From NCBI GenBank assembly GCA_933207985.1, contig OW240917.1, forward strand, positions 107,382,486-107,446,485: a stretch of 64,000 nucleotides of DNA, written 5' to 3'. The position numbers and the translations under genes were made by a program. Under the pieces are notes generated by a model. It searched no databases and was not told the origin of the DNA. It worked only from the letters and a program-made list of their open reading frames with translations. This DNA is from Pelobates cultripes (taxonomy: Eukaryota > Chordata > Amphibia > Anura > Pelobatidae). The stretch's first letter is position 1. Each line of letters starts with the position of its first letter. Shown one piece after another: positions 11,867 to 22,388 of this stretch.

Positions 11867-14176
11867 TTAGAATCTAGCCACCTCTTGGTTAGCGTATTGC
11901 TTTAGCCAATTCAGCATCGGACCTACCTTCACCGGCGACATCCCCCGCCACAGTTGCGGGGGCTGTTGTCCCAGTGGGTCCCCCTCCTGCGTTGGGTTTT
12001 CCCTTCTTGAAGCATCTGGAGACTCCATGATTACCGCCGCAACCAGAGCACTCATGTTTGAATCTACATGATGCACCCCACTTGCACTGGCCCTCATTGA
12101 AGAGCTCCTTCTTCTGTCCTGCCGACACATTCCCGCTCGGGCCCGCGCCAGCCGCCCCGAGAAAGGGGGCACTTTCACAATGGCAGGTCCATCTGGTCCC
12201 ACCGCATAGACGGATTTGCTGCCAGACACTGACGAAACTGCTCGTCGTATCTCCACCATGCAAGTCCCCCGTAGGTCCTGTAGGCGTCCCCTATTTTGTC
12301 TAAATAACAAAAGAGCTGTGAGCAGCGCTCCGGGCACTTTTCCCCGATCACGCTTCCTAATATGCAAAAGGCCCTCAGCCAGTTCCCAAATGTCTTGGGT
12401 ATCTTCCGATACCTCCGCCTCTTCTCCTCCTCCTCTTTCTTTGCATCCTTTTTGTCCTCTTCTTTTAAATCTAAAAACTCCTCAAGGGGAAGAAGGGAAA
12501 ATATTTCCACAAATTCCCCTTTTCCCATCCTATCCTTGACCTCGGCCTTCAGGTGACACCCCAGCGGCCCCGCAAAGGAAACATGCACGTTCTGCCGCGC
12601 TGCGTCCGATATGTCCCCGCACCGGTCCACCTGCTCACCTGCGCTGTCCGCCTTTCCCATGACTGCTTCCGAGGCACCCTCACTTACCCCACTCGTTGCC
12701 GCCGCTCTGGGTCTAACCCCCGTAACCAGACTGCCTTCCGCAGTCCACACCCTCCCGAACTGTGTAGCCAACCCCGTATCCCCTGACCATGACTCCAACA
12801 GCAATTTTAAACACCCTAGCAGATTCCCTGAGTGTGGTGCAGGTGTTGACTCACCGCCTGAGTCCCCGGCCGCGGATGACCGCGGGGGGGGGTGGTGCGC
12901 CATCCTTCCGTCCGCCTCAACCGGCTCCAGAGTATCCAGGGGACGCTGACTCCTGCCCACCTGGCCATGTCTAGATCTTGTAGGTGTCACACTCCACGAC
13001 CTGCAAGGAGAAGATGACCTGGGTAGTCTGTTCGATTGCAGTCTCACCCGCCCTTCATTTCTGCACTCTGACCTGTCATTTCAACTCCCGCTCCTACTCG
13101 CAGCCTGACCCTCCCGGCCGTTTCTGCTCTTTCTCTGCCCTGCATAGCCCCTGTCAGACGACCCTGAATCGCTGTGCCGGTACCTCCTCCTCCTGTCCCT
13201 GGAAGTGGACCTCCTCCTACTGTCACGGCTCTGTGCTGGACTCCTATCCCTGCTCCTCCATCTTTCCGCGGATCTACTAATGCTGCCGTGCCTGTCCCTC
13301 TCTCTGTGTATCTCTATCGTCCCTTCTGCTGTGGCTCCTCCTATCCCGCTGATCCTGGGAGCGACCCCTGAAGGCCTCCCACGCACTGCTGACCCGTGAA
13401 CCCTCCTCCTTATAGCCTTGACCCTGCTTCCGCCCTGCATGTGCGTGCCTGTCTTCCAACTCTCCCCCTCCGCTCCTGATTGATGGTGCTCTGCTCCCTC
13501 ACCCCTCCGCTGAGCCTGGACACACTCTCACTCCTGTGACTCCCATCCTCTTCAGCGCCCTCTGCCCCTGTCCTAGCCCCTGCAAGGGCCGCCCCTTCCT
13601 GTGTCCTGCCGTTCTGGTCCCCTACCATGCTGTGTGGGACTGCTATCTTGCTGCTGTCTGCGCTCCTACCCCCCACCTGTTCCTCAGTGTTGCCCCCAGG
13701 GGGCGACTCACCGGGACGCATTGCTGTGTGTCCTGCTCCATCTCCGGTCCTCCGTTTTGACGCCACCATCCTGCAGCCTTCCGCGCTGTACTGCCCTCCA
13801 CTGGGCAGCAGGGGGCGCTCGCCGAGGGAGGCCTCTTCCTGGCCCGCGATCTCGCCTGACCGGTGCCGCGTCGGACAAGCGGTGCCAGTCAATCTCCAGC
13901 TTCCTCCTGCCTTCCAGACCCGCAAGCCACGTCTTCTGCCCGCACTGATGGGCTCCTCCGCCTCCACGCCGCTGGTGCAGCTCCCGGGCTGAGCCGCTGG
14001 GGTGGCCTCGCTCTTCTCACCGGCCTCCAATCCGCAGCCGCGTGGGGGGGAGCAGACGTGCTCGGGGCCCCCAGTTGCTTCTGCAACCACGCCATGCCTT
14101 TCTCCTGGACCATCGACCGGATGCCTGCCAGGATTTCTTTAAGGGAAGTCATGACCTGTAAGAGAAGAAGAAACAA
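11867..14176 (-). pseudogene. gag-like region of the DIRS/Ngaro-type element, fragmented
   Basis: Several overlapping minus-strand frames over GC-rich sequence. From the 5' side: a possible start around 14152 (MTSLKEILAGIRSMVQ), Ser/Arg-rich sequence (13440-13081, repeated RS and RD pairs), a long frame 13047-12175, and a Cys/His cluster in 12263-11889. The cluster reads C-x5-C-x3-H followed by CSGCGGNHGVSRC (CX2CX3HX4C), a zinc-binding pattern typical of gag proteins in this retrotransposon group and used for RNA binding. Frames shift at least twice between the long frame and the Cys/His cluster, so no full gag remains. The exact extent at the 5' end is uncertain. Confidence 0.6.
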
Positions 14177-14847
14177 CTCACAGATAAGTGAAGCTCAAAT
14201 TAAAATGGACCCTAACTAAGATGGCTGCTATTTAACTTCCTTTTCCCCCCTCCCCATTCATTAACTTAAACCAACCCCTTGACCTTAAATTCACCTGCCA
14301 ACTCTCTGGCCCTGTCAAGGCCCACTCCCCCCCTGCGTTGCTCCGTCGGCTTCAGTCTTGCCTAATGTGCATCACAACATTTCAGGATCTCCTCCGTCTG
14401 CATGCAGACACTGAACTTTCCTCAAAGAGATTCATTGATTTAATTCATCTCTATGAGGAGATGCTGATTGGCCAGGGCTGTGTTTGAATCATTCTGGCTC
14501 TGCCCCTCATCTGACTCCTTGTCAGTCTCAGCCAATCCTATGGGGAAGCATTGAGATTGGCTTGGAAACAACACTTCTGATGATGTCAGCAAACAGCTTG
14601 CTATTCTGAGGCAGACAGGGGCAGAGCCAGCAGCTTCAGACTTGAATACAAGTAAGATTTTACTATATTTAGGGAGGCAAGAGAGGGCCAGGGGGGCTAG
14701 ATGGTGGTTTTAACACCACCAATATGTTTGTGTTCCTGGTCCTATAGTGCTCCTTTAATTATGACATAACATGAGGGAAACAGAAACGAATGCACTTAGC
14801 TCTTGGATGAAAATTTCATATCATAATACTTATTGTCAGCACAGCTT

Positions 14848-15252
14848 AAAGGGTTACTACAAGCACCATAACCACTTTAGTGATTTGAAGCCTGGAGTCT
14901 AGATGTGCAGTGTTTCGCTGTACAATGCTGCACACAACTCAGGCAGCATCATGGGATGTCATCAGCAAATCCAGAACTAGAGTTCTGGGCAGGCTAATGT
15001 CTGTGCAAATTTTATTTCAAGTGTGCCACCCATTGCCTGAGAGCGGTCAGCTGATGTTCTCAGCCAATGAATGCAACTGGTTCAGCTTCTGATTTATGCA
15101 GGTATGTAGAAGCTGTAACTGCATCACTGGCCATTCCAGGAGACTCTGAGCTCGGCGGGATAAATGGTTTGCCCCATTAATGGGTGACCGGGCCAGTTTA
15201 CTCCTGGCAATATAACCACTACAGCGAGCTTTGGTGGTTACGATACTTGGAG
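14848..15252. mobile_element. Short TTAA-type inverted-repeat element, second family
   Basis: Starts ttaaagggttactacaagc with caccataaccactttag and ends near ccactacagcgagctttggtggttacgatacttgga, a diverged inverted copy. The right TTAA is not preserved. Similar wording occurs at 8627-8710, 22455-22535 and 17690-17960. Confidence 0.45.
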
Positions 15253-15531
15253 AAATCATTTACATTTGTAATTTCTCACACACATTCCTCGTTTCAAAAG
15301 CAAACTGAGAGGGTGAAGAGGAGGAAAGTGTAACAGTGGTAATTATTGTTGATATTCTGAAATAACGCATGTTAATGAAGGCACTATCACAGAACTGACT
15401 TGTGTTTGGATTTTGACAGACATGTCAGTAGTCCAGAATATGACTATAAGAATGTGAGTCTGGAAACTACATTAATGAATTTAACATTAGCAATTCTTCA
15501 CTCAGATGAATAGTCTTGTTTGCTTTTATAG

Positions 15532-15717
15532 GCGAAAGAATTAGGAGAGAACATATCTATAATCTACAATCTGGTGAATCAAGCAGGTGATGAATTTGAT
15601 ATTAACAACAATACAGGAGAGATTTTTGTTGTCTCATTGGGTGGAAAGACTGGACCATTTAACTTCAAGGTTCAAGCTGTTGACCAAGATGGTCTATCTG
15701 ACCAAAGTGCTGTACAG
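15532..15717 (+). CDS. Cadherin-repeat protein, exon B (second half of the cadherin repeat)
   Basis: Acceptor tgcttttatag ends at 15531 and donor gtaata starts at 15718. The exon is 62 codons, phase 0 at both ends, so it joins exon A without a frame change. The peptide completes the repeat: ENISIIYNLV for the usual ExxxIxYSL, FDINNNTGEIFV for the strongly conserved FxIDxxTGxI, then FNFKVQAVDQDGLSDQSAVQ for YxLxVxAxDxG. The strand pattern is clear cadherin. The DxD-type calcium motif in the middle of the repeat is missing (AKELGEN instead of ATDADxGxN), while DQDG is kept. The intron before it is 7.0 kb and carries the nested retrotransposon. Confidence 0.8.
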
Positions 15718-16035
15718 GTAATATGAAAAGCTATCGGTAGCTTACATTCATTCATGTGTATTTGTCTTATTATTTATTCCATGAATGACATGGTTATTTA
15801 CCAAACTGAGAATTCAAAGTGAATTTCAAATTTATGGCCAGAGTAGCTCACTTTTAGAAATATTCTAACTCTGTTATTTTTAACTTAAATTTGATATTTA
15901 CTTTGAATTCACCTCGACTTCACATTTTTGAGAATAAACCTGGGAGAAGTAATAGTCATGTTTGTGTTCATATAAGGCTTTACAAATGAATTAGATGCCT
16001 ATTGTGCATATTCTTAGATGTCTAGAAAACTCAAC

Positions 16036-16388
16036 TTAAAGAAACACTATAAGGTCAGCAATAGAAATGTTTATTCCTGACCCTATAGTGTTAAAAACAC
16101 ATGTAGGGTCCCCTGCTACCTCTTGCCCCCCTTAAATAAAAAACAAAAATCACCTTTGTTTCCAGCGCCGCACGGGTCTGCAGGTGCTGGCTTCGCCCCG
16201 ATCCGCCTCTTTGGCTGTTATCATCAGAATTGATGATCTCAGCCAATCACAATGCTTGCCCATAAGAGCAGTGCTCTTGAAAAGGCAATGTTTACATTAA
16301 AAAGCCTGCAGGTACTAACTATATTCACCAGAACAACTAGACTAAGCTGTAGTTGTTCTGGTGACTATAGACTATATGGTTACTTTAA
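16036..16388. mobile_element. TTAA-flanked MITE
   Basis: Left TTAAAGAAACACTATAAGG and right ctatatggttactttaa form diverged inverted ends with TTAA at both. Just inside the left end a hairpin (cactataaggtcag…ctgaccctatagtg) is visible, and inside the right end the ccagaacaac/gttgttctgg pair. Lies in a cadherin intron. Confidence 0.75.
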
Positions 16389-16617
16389 AGCAATAACACA
16401 TTAGGATTGGCTAAGACATCTTAGTCACTTCCTGGTTTCTGCAGATGTCACTGCAAAAACAATATTTCCTGGGCATTTGCTGCAAACTATGGAAACATAG
16501 AGATGTGAGTTTCTTACATTTTGGTTGTTTTTTAATGCATTAATGGAAGTGAATGTTATATTCAGCTTGGAGTGTTGCTTCAACAAGGCATATAATACCG
16601 GTACATATCAGATACTC

Positions 16618-16930
16618 AGGGCCGGCGCTACCTGTAAGGCGGACTAGGAGCCGCCTAGGGCGCCCCTTGGGAAGGGGCGCCGCCAGGAGCGCCGGCCCCG
16701 CTCATCCTGCAGCCGCCCGAGCGCAGCCTGAGGAGAGGGGCTGACAGGAGGGAAGCGCTGAGCGCTCCCTCCTGTCAGCTTCCTCTATGTAGCGTGGCCG
16801 AGCCCAGTATAGCCGGCGGGTACAGGGAGCATCTGTCTCCTGTACCCGGCCGGACTAACAGGAAGTGAACACATTGTGTGCACTTCCTGTTAGGGGAGGG
16901 GGGAGAAGGAAACAGGGAGAGAGGGGGGAG
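16618..16930. mobile_element. hAT-like element, left end, running into a gap
   Basis: Begins CAGGGCCGGCGCTACC, a hAT-type end close to the CAGGGCCGCCATCAG end found at 56487. The interior is very GC-rich, with inverted words such as gggcgccccttgggaaggggcgcc. The right end is not visible because 100 N follow. Confidence 0.55.
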
Positions 16931-17030
16931 NNNNNNNNNNNNNNNNNNNNNNNNNNNNNNNNNNNNNNNNNNNNNNNNNNNNNNNNNNNNNNNNNNNNNN
17001 NNNNNNNNNNNNNNNNNNNNNNNNNNNNNN
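16931..17030. other. Assembly gap (100 N)
   Basis: Exactly 100 N within a GC-rich hAT-like element, probably a region that was hard to assemble. Confidence 0.98.
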
Positions 17031-19266
17031 AAAACCAACACAAAGTTGAAAAGATATTGAATTTTCCTAAGGGTTATTTTATTTTTCTTCTAACTCTGGA
17101 AAACATCCAAGAAACGTCTGCCAGGCATTCAAATATTTTCTCTTAAAACATACTCTATGACTTTACCTTAGGATCTCTTCCCAAATACGGATACATATGT
17201 GAGAAATTGACCTAGCGATTAGCAATCATCTTTCAAGGTACAATTTTTATGTTTCCATGGCAACCCTGCTTGCATTGGAATGTTCCGTTTCATACTCTTG
17301 GATATACTGCCTCCATCACTTTGTGCTTCACTTATATTTGAAGGCTGTTACAAATATCTTAAAGGATCATTTATTAAGCCAAATTTCTTAGCTGATTTAA
17401 AAGTGGTTGTCTCCATTTAACCATTATATTGTTGCATCTAAACACAATTAAAAAGGACATTAGTTTGAACAAACACTGTCTGTGCGAGATTAAACTGCAA
17501 TATGCCTAATGAGCAAAAATGAGCAGCCGTGCATTAAAATCATTTGCAGCTAAGCATGTTTAAATATGTTACAGAGCATTTTTTGCAGTTCAGTCTTACT
17601 ATATAGGGAAATATGGTCTTTACTTGTCTGTAGCAAACAGTAAATAAGTAAAGGAAGACTGCAAGCTCCATATCCTCTAAAGCAAGCTGTAGTGGTTAAG
17701 GTGCCAGGAGTGCCCTGGTGCCCTTCACAATAAAAGTCAAGTTGTTCTAGAACATTTTGATTGTTTTACCTGGCGTTCTGCCATGCATCGCTCACTGCCT
17801 CCAGTACTCTTGTGGAGAACCTATGCTCTGTATCTAAGCAATGCCCTGCAGAGCATGGCCCAGCACCTAACGGACCCCAGATAATTTGTCAAATCAGCTT
17901 GACTACTTACAATAGGGGCAGTAAGATGTAATGATTCTGGTTCTGGAAGTATTCCTTTAAAGGAAGCAATGGAGTAAAATGACCCCCTACTGTGATTATT
18001 CTGCCCCATCTCCCATTTTCCACCTATGGCTCCAACTCCTACTATCTAGCTACTTTCCTAACCCAGCCTATTTTACCATTGTGCCAAATTTCACTATGCT
18101 CCCAATGTTCAAACTCCCATTGTCTTCTACTCCAGTTTAAACTTATACCATCATTTTCCTACCACTGTCCCAACTTTCACTTTTCTGCCACAGCATCCAT
18201 TATCCACTCTACTTCAACTGCCCATTCTACTATTCTGCCAATCCCCTATCTACCACCATGCAGATACTTGCTTTCCTCTGTGCTGACACTCCTAAAGAGA
18301 GACCCCTGTAGTCATGTGAAAGTCGGTGCATATGCTCTATTGTTCACAAGTAACTTTTAGGCCTGCTAACAGAGAAAAACATGACATTTTGAGCCCTAAT
18401 GTAGATGGGGTAATTTGTAATGTAGAATATTATGAGGTTATTGAGCTATATGAGTTATTGTGTTATATGGTTGAGATGTAAATGATGATAAGATGAGGAT
18501 TAAATGGTTATACTGCTGGGATAAGGGAGATATGGGGGTGGGTAATGTGTTTGTGGCATTGGGCAATGAGACGATTATAGCAGGTGATGTGGCAATGGGG
18601 CTTGGAGAATAAGGATTATGAGGATAAGGTGAGGAATAGGTTATATGGTTGAGGTAATAATGGGGATCAATGTAATGGGATTTCAGATGGAGGAAGTTAG
18701 GACAATTGGGTGGTGAGGGATTATGTGGATCAGGGTAATGTAATTGGGGATGGGGTAATGCAATTAGGAGTATTGGGCAGTGGGTTTATTAGACTTGGAG
18801 AATATTATTGGGACTATGGAAAAAATGTTCAGGAGGGGTATATGGACTCCTGGATGAGGGGAATATGGTTTCTTGTATTTGAGTTTTGTCTAAGACATCT
18901 CTAAAGTTATTGTTTCTCATAATTTGCAATAGTGGACCAATAAATCAAAATATAAAATTCTACATCTATGTTCTTTTAATACATAGTTAATACACTTGGT
19001 AAATCTTTTAAATTAAAAAATAATTGCTAGAAAAACTGTTACATTTTTAAACTTAAAATGGATATCAATGCCCCTGATAGGCGGGCATTGATATAAAAAT
19101 ATCTCATATTTAGATATGTCACACTATAAAACCAGCATTATCAACCTTAAAAAACTTAACACCAAAAGAAAAGGTTGATCTCTATATAAAAAGTTTCAAA
19201 TATTCAATTAATAACTTGTCCCAAGTGGTATTCCATAGGCATCTAATCCCATCAAACTGAAACATA
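17031..19266. other. Cadherin intron; AT-rich with a decayed short element
   Basis: No supported exon. About 17680-17960 carries 'gctgtagtggttaaggtgcc…tcctttaaagg', a remnant of the short inverted-repeat elements, similar to 46440-46820. About 18410-18900 is G-rich, TGG/ATGG-biased sequence with weak internal repetition (ggggtaatg, gattatg, tggagaat). Confidence 0.5.
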
Positions 19267-20344
19267 CACTAATCAGCCTGTAGACGGTGGGTTATATTAG
19301 GAAGCAAGTGTACAGTCAGTTTTTGAATTGCATGTGTTAGAAACAGACGATATTGGCAAGCAAAAAGATCTGAATGACTTTGACAAAGGCCAAATAGTGA
19401 TGGCTAGACAACTGGGTCTCCAAGATGACAAGTCCTGTGGTGTGTTCCTGTTATGCAGTGGTAAGTATCTACCAAAAGTGGTGCAAGGAAGGACAACCTA
19501 GTGACCTAGTGTCAGGTCCATGGGTGCACAAGGTCATTGATGCATGTGGGGAATAGTGAAGGCTAGCTCATCTGGTCCGATCACACACAAGAACTACTGT
19601 AACTCAAATTGCTGAAAAATCTTTAATGCTGCTCATGATAGAAAGGTTTCAGAACACAGAGTGCATCACAGTTTGCTGTGTATGGGCCTGCATAGTCACA
19701 GACTGGTCACAGTGTTTATGATGATCTCTGCCCTTCCCTGAAAGTATCTTCACTGGGGGGACATGGAGTAATGGAAGAAGGTCTGATGAATAACATTTTC
19801 TTTTAGATCACATTTTACTTGGGGTAGAGATGGCAGGAACACTATGGAAAGAAAGCAGACCAGTGAAGGCAGTGTTATGCTCTGGGCAATGATCTGCTTG
19901 AAAACCTTGGTTTCTGTCATTCATGTGAATGGTATTTTGAAATGTACCACCTACCTTGAGATTGGTACAGTGAAAATGGTGTTCCCTAATGATGATGGCC
20001 TCTTTCAGAAGAAAAATGCACCCTGCCACACTGCAAAAAATAAATTGTTCAGAAATGGTTTGAGAAACATAGAGAAAACAGAGTATTGCCTTGGCCTCTA
20101 AAGTTCACATTACTTAAACCAATTGAGTTTCTGTGGGATGTGCTGGAACATCTAATCCAGCTTTCAGGACTTAAAAGGTCTGCTGCTAATGTTTTAGTGC
20201 CAGATACCTGCTGCTAATGTTTTAGTGCCTAAAACATTTAAGTCCTGTGAAGTCCTTGTCTTGATGCATCAGAGCTTGTTTTGCAGCACAAGAGGGACCT
20301 ACACAATATTGGGCTGGTGGTTTTAATGTTGTGGCTGATCAGTG
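19267..20344 (+). mobile_element. Tc1/mariner element, decayed
   Basis: Left TA then cactaatcagcc (from 19267) and right ggctgatcagtg then TA (to 20344) are inverted ends. The transposase is only a remnant: the frame at 19844-20101 has NAPCHTAK (the second catalytic-Asp region, normally DNAPxHxA) and is full of stops elsewhere. The end motif 'tgttgtggctgatcagtg' is shared with the element at 47193-48449, so both belong to one family. Confidence 0.75.
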
Positions 20345-20592
20345 TATTTCATATTCTATAACATCTTCAAAAGTATTTCCATAAGAAATATGCATCATTT
20401 ATTAAGTACCAGAGCAATACAGATATCATAAAGGGAATAAATCCAGAGATGGTAAAGACATGTGAGGGTAACTTCATGGTCAAATTCAAACTAGAACCTA
20501 GTCCCCATGTGTCCCACATAGCCCATGCTTCTGTAAATGTTTTAATGATAATGAAATTATCAATTGTTACCATTAATTCACACTTGTTTCAG

Positions 20593-20636
20593 GGGGTGAT
20601 CGCTGTGACAGTCTCCTGGAAAATATCCAACACCAC
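20593..20636 (+). CDS. Cadherin-repeat protein, exon C (last strand and stalk start)
   Basis: Follows acceptor cacttgtttcag (ends 20592) and ends before donor gtaggt (20637). It has 14 codons plus 2 bases. Exon B ends in phase 0 and this exon opens in that frame with GVIAVTVSWKISNT. This continues the SAVQ strand of the cadherin repeat (the usual final strand is alternating hydrophobic) and starts a Asn/Thr-rich stalk. Reading on would give a TAG at once, so use of the donor at 20637 is required for the protein to continue. The 2-base remainder fits exon D. Confidence 0.6.
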
Positions 20637-20727
20637 GTAGGTAGTTAAATCGGCTGTACCTACTGATTCTGGGACACTTATTTCTCCCAGATCTATATTC
20701 TTAATCTGAAAGCTTCAGCTTGTAGTA

Positions 20728-21117
20728 CTACAGGTTAGACTCGATGTCTAGACTGCTGTATGCCATAGCATGTTCATCCATCTTTATATGGTTTGTCGTC
20801 TGGCACAGGTCAAGACCTTTTTCCTTAGCTGCCCTGCTAAAGACTAAATCTGGTGGCAAGAGATGCTGGCGGGCAGAGCTTCCTCTTTTGATGTTGAGAG
20901 TCTCCACATAATAGTGCTTTTTAGTCTCTGAGTTTCTTGCCAAGGATGCTTGGCCCACTTTGCAAGCTTTAGTTTTAGTCCGTTGTGATATGAAACAATA
21001 TATGCTAGTAAAAACATTATGGAGTGAGTGAATTATATTTGCTGCTCTCAATCTTGGAGCAAATCTCAGAGCGACACATTCATTCAGCTTCACATCTGAA
21101 CCTTCCTGCTTCCCCAC
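20728..21117 (-). other. Unidentified 129-residue open frame
   Basis: A long minus-strand frame in otherwise AT-rich intron of the cadherin gene. The product is basic, with features such as FISQRTKTKACKVG, ETLNIKRGSS and RQHLLPPDLVFSRAAKEKG. It has no signal peptide or clear domain that I recognise. It starts at a GTG codon and has no convincing splice pair. It may be a retrocopy fragment, an unrecognised transposon piece or chance. The minus frame over 20701-20590 is open as well, but that stretch is better explained as antisense of cadherin exon C. Confidence 0.25.
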
Positions 21118-22237
21118 GGCTCCCTCTTTAATGTGACCAATGTCTTCAACATGTTATGGATTGCCCTGGTATTCACATTAACATGCTGCCTGCCCTGCTG
21201 AATTATTGCTGAAACTCTACTTGCCAAACACCATGAAGGCTCCTTCCTTGTTTGCTTAAATCAACAGCATTAACAGAAACACTAAGAAGAAATGTCATTT
21301 TTTAATTAAGTTTCCTTCCTTCAATGCTTCAAACTCAAAATAAACAGAATTTATCCTCATCTGAACTTTATCTGTATTGCTAATGAAAACTACCAGCAGT
21401 TGTACTATTTAATATCTTCAGTATTTAACGTCTATATTTTGTATGCAGAGGGTATATATTTCTGAAGTGTTCAATTTTTGTTGCCTATTCACTCATGGTG
21501 ATTACAGTAATACCCATTCCGTTCCCTGATCTAAATATGTTTCTCTCCTCTCCCTTTTGCAAGAAAAAAAATTCCTATTCTCATCACCTTTTAAACAGGA
21601 AGGACGTACCTCCATATCATCTTCAATATCTTTAAACTTAAAATAATTATAGTATTATCTATAACACCCATCAGTGTGCATATTTTTTGTGTGATTCCCC
21701 CCAAGTGCATAGATACATGTGCTTGTGTTGCACTTTGTCCCAATCCTTCCAGCATCATCCGACAGAGTCATTCTCTTGGGTGATCAGAAGGAAGGTTTGC
21801 ATGTTGTCAGGAGGCCACTTTGACATCACGGAAACCTCTTTGAGCAAAGCCATCATAAGTCCTTTCATTTTTGCTTGGACCTTGTTAGCCATTAACTAGT
21901 AATAAAGCTAATTAACAAATTAACTACACACAGTCAGTAACTACTAATAAATCCATGTGTATACATTTAATTCTGTGTTTCTTTTGCTCCCTACTTCCCC
22001 ACATTCCAGTTGTGTGATGTTGTGGAATATATTGTAACATAACAAATAAAATACAATAAAGATAAATGGCTCACACATAAGGTGTGTGATTAGCAGAAAC
22101 AGAAAGAATCTACCTCTGAACATTATTTATGTTCACACGTGTAATGTATTTTAGCAATGGAACAACTGACAATACTTAAGTTAGGAATCCTTATCCCTAC
22201 ACATTACCAAACACAGTTTCATTTTCTTTCTCTCTAG

Positions 22238-22388
22238 AATCAATCCTACAACTGGAGGTGTACCAACGACCACAAATCAAACTCTCTATACTTTCTTTAA
22301 TTTTCTTGTTCTCTTTTACTCTGGCTATGTTCTAAAAATAATTGTTTTATCTTGTTTGTTGCAAATTACTTTTTGCATAGACCTCTAA
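22238..22388 (+). CDS. Cadherin-repeat protein, exon D (Thr-rich stalk and hydrophobic C-terminus)
   Basis: Follows acceptor tttctttctctctag (ends 22237). Its first base completes the split ACA codon left by exon C, after which the frame runs 49 codons to a TAA at 22386-22388. The peptide is INPTTGGVPTTTNQT, a Thr-rich stalk with an N-x-T glycosylation site, followed by a strongly hydrophobic stretch (about FFNFLVLF to ITFCIDL, broken by one Lys). It could be the membrane anchor with almost no cytoplasmic tail, or the C-terminal signal of a GPI-anchored isoform. An internal donor (gag/gtgtac at about 22257) is possible, and I see no AATAAA close behind, so this might be an alternative rather than the only last exon. 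Confidence 0.5.

Larger units (their letters stand above)
9228..14385 (-). mobile_element. Tyrosine-recombinase retrotransposon (DIRS/Ngaro type), degenerate
   Basis: A GC-rich block, sharply different from the AT-rich host intron. On the minus strand it carries, in order, gag-like frames, a reverse transcriptase, an RNase H and a tyrosine recombinase. This gene order and the recombinase in place of a DDE integrase define the DIRS/Ngaro group, which integrates as a circular intermediate and normally leaves no target duplication. Boundaries are inferred from where the surrounding TTAA element breaks off (after 'catgtgcacag') and resumes ('acatttcagg'); 'atgtgca' occurs at both junctions. I could not identify split direct repeats or inverted terminal repeats by eye, so DIRS and Ngaro are not separated. 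All genes are disrupted. Confidence 0.85.
9028..14758. mobile_element. TTAA-flanked MITE, split by a 5-kb retrotransposon
   Basis: The left end TTAAAGGGACACTATAG (from 9028) and right end CCTATAGTGCTCCTTTAA (to 14758) are inverted copies with TTAA at both ends. The subterminal motif ccagaacaac/gttgttctgg follows the left end. The element body is interrupted between about 9228 and 14385 by the tyrosine-recombinase retrotransposon. The flanking pieces (about 200 bp left and 370 bp right) match the interior of the other TTAA elements in this window, for example 'cattgatttaattcatctctatgag' versus 23700-23730. TTAA targets are used by piggyBac and Kolobok transposons; which one mobilised this family cannot be told here. 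Confidence 0.75.

Noticed and set aside
12058..13992. Many plus-strand Pro/Ser-rich open frames at 12-14 kb
   Set aside because: Shadows of the GC-rich gag-like region read on the opposite strand; motifs are present only on the minus strand.
18410..18900. Possible minisatellite or coding region with Gly/Trp-rich frame
   Set aside because: Only a weak compositional bias (TGG, GGGG); no regular period or splice sites.
20590..20701. Minus-strand frame continuing from the 129-residue frame
   Set aside because: The plus strand there is better explained as cadherin exon C, and stops separate the two minus-strand frames.
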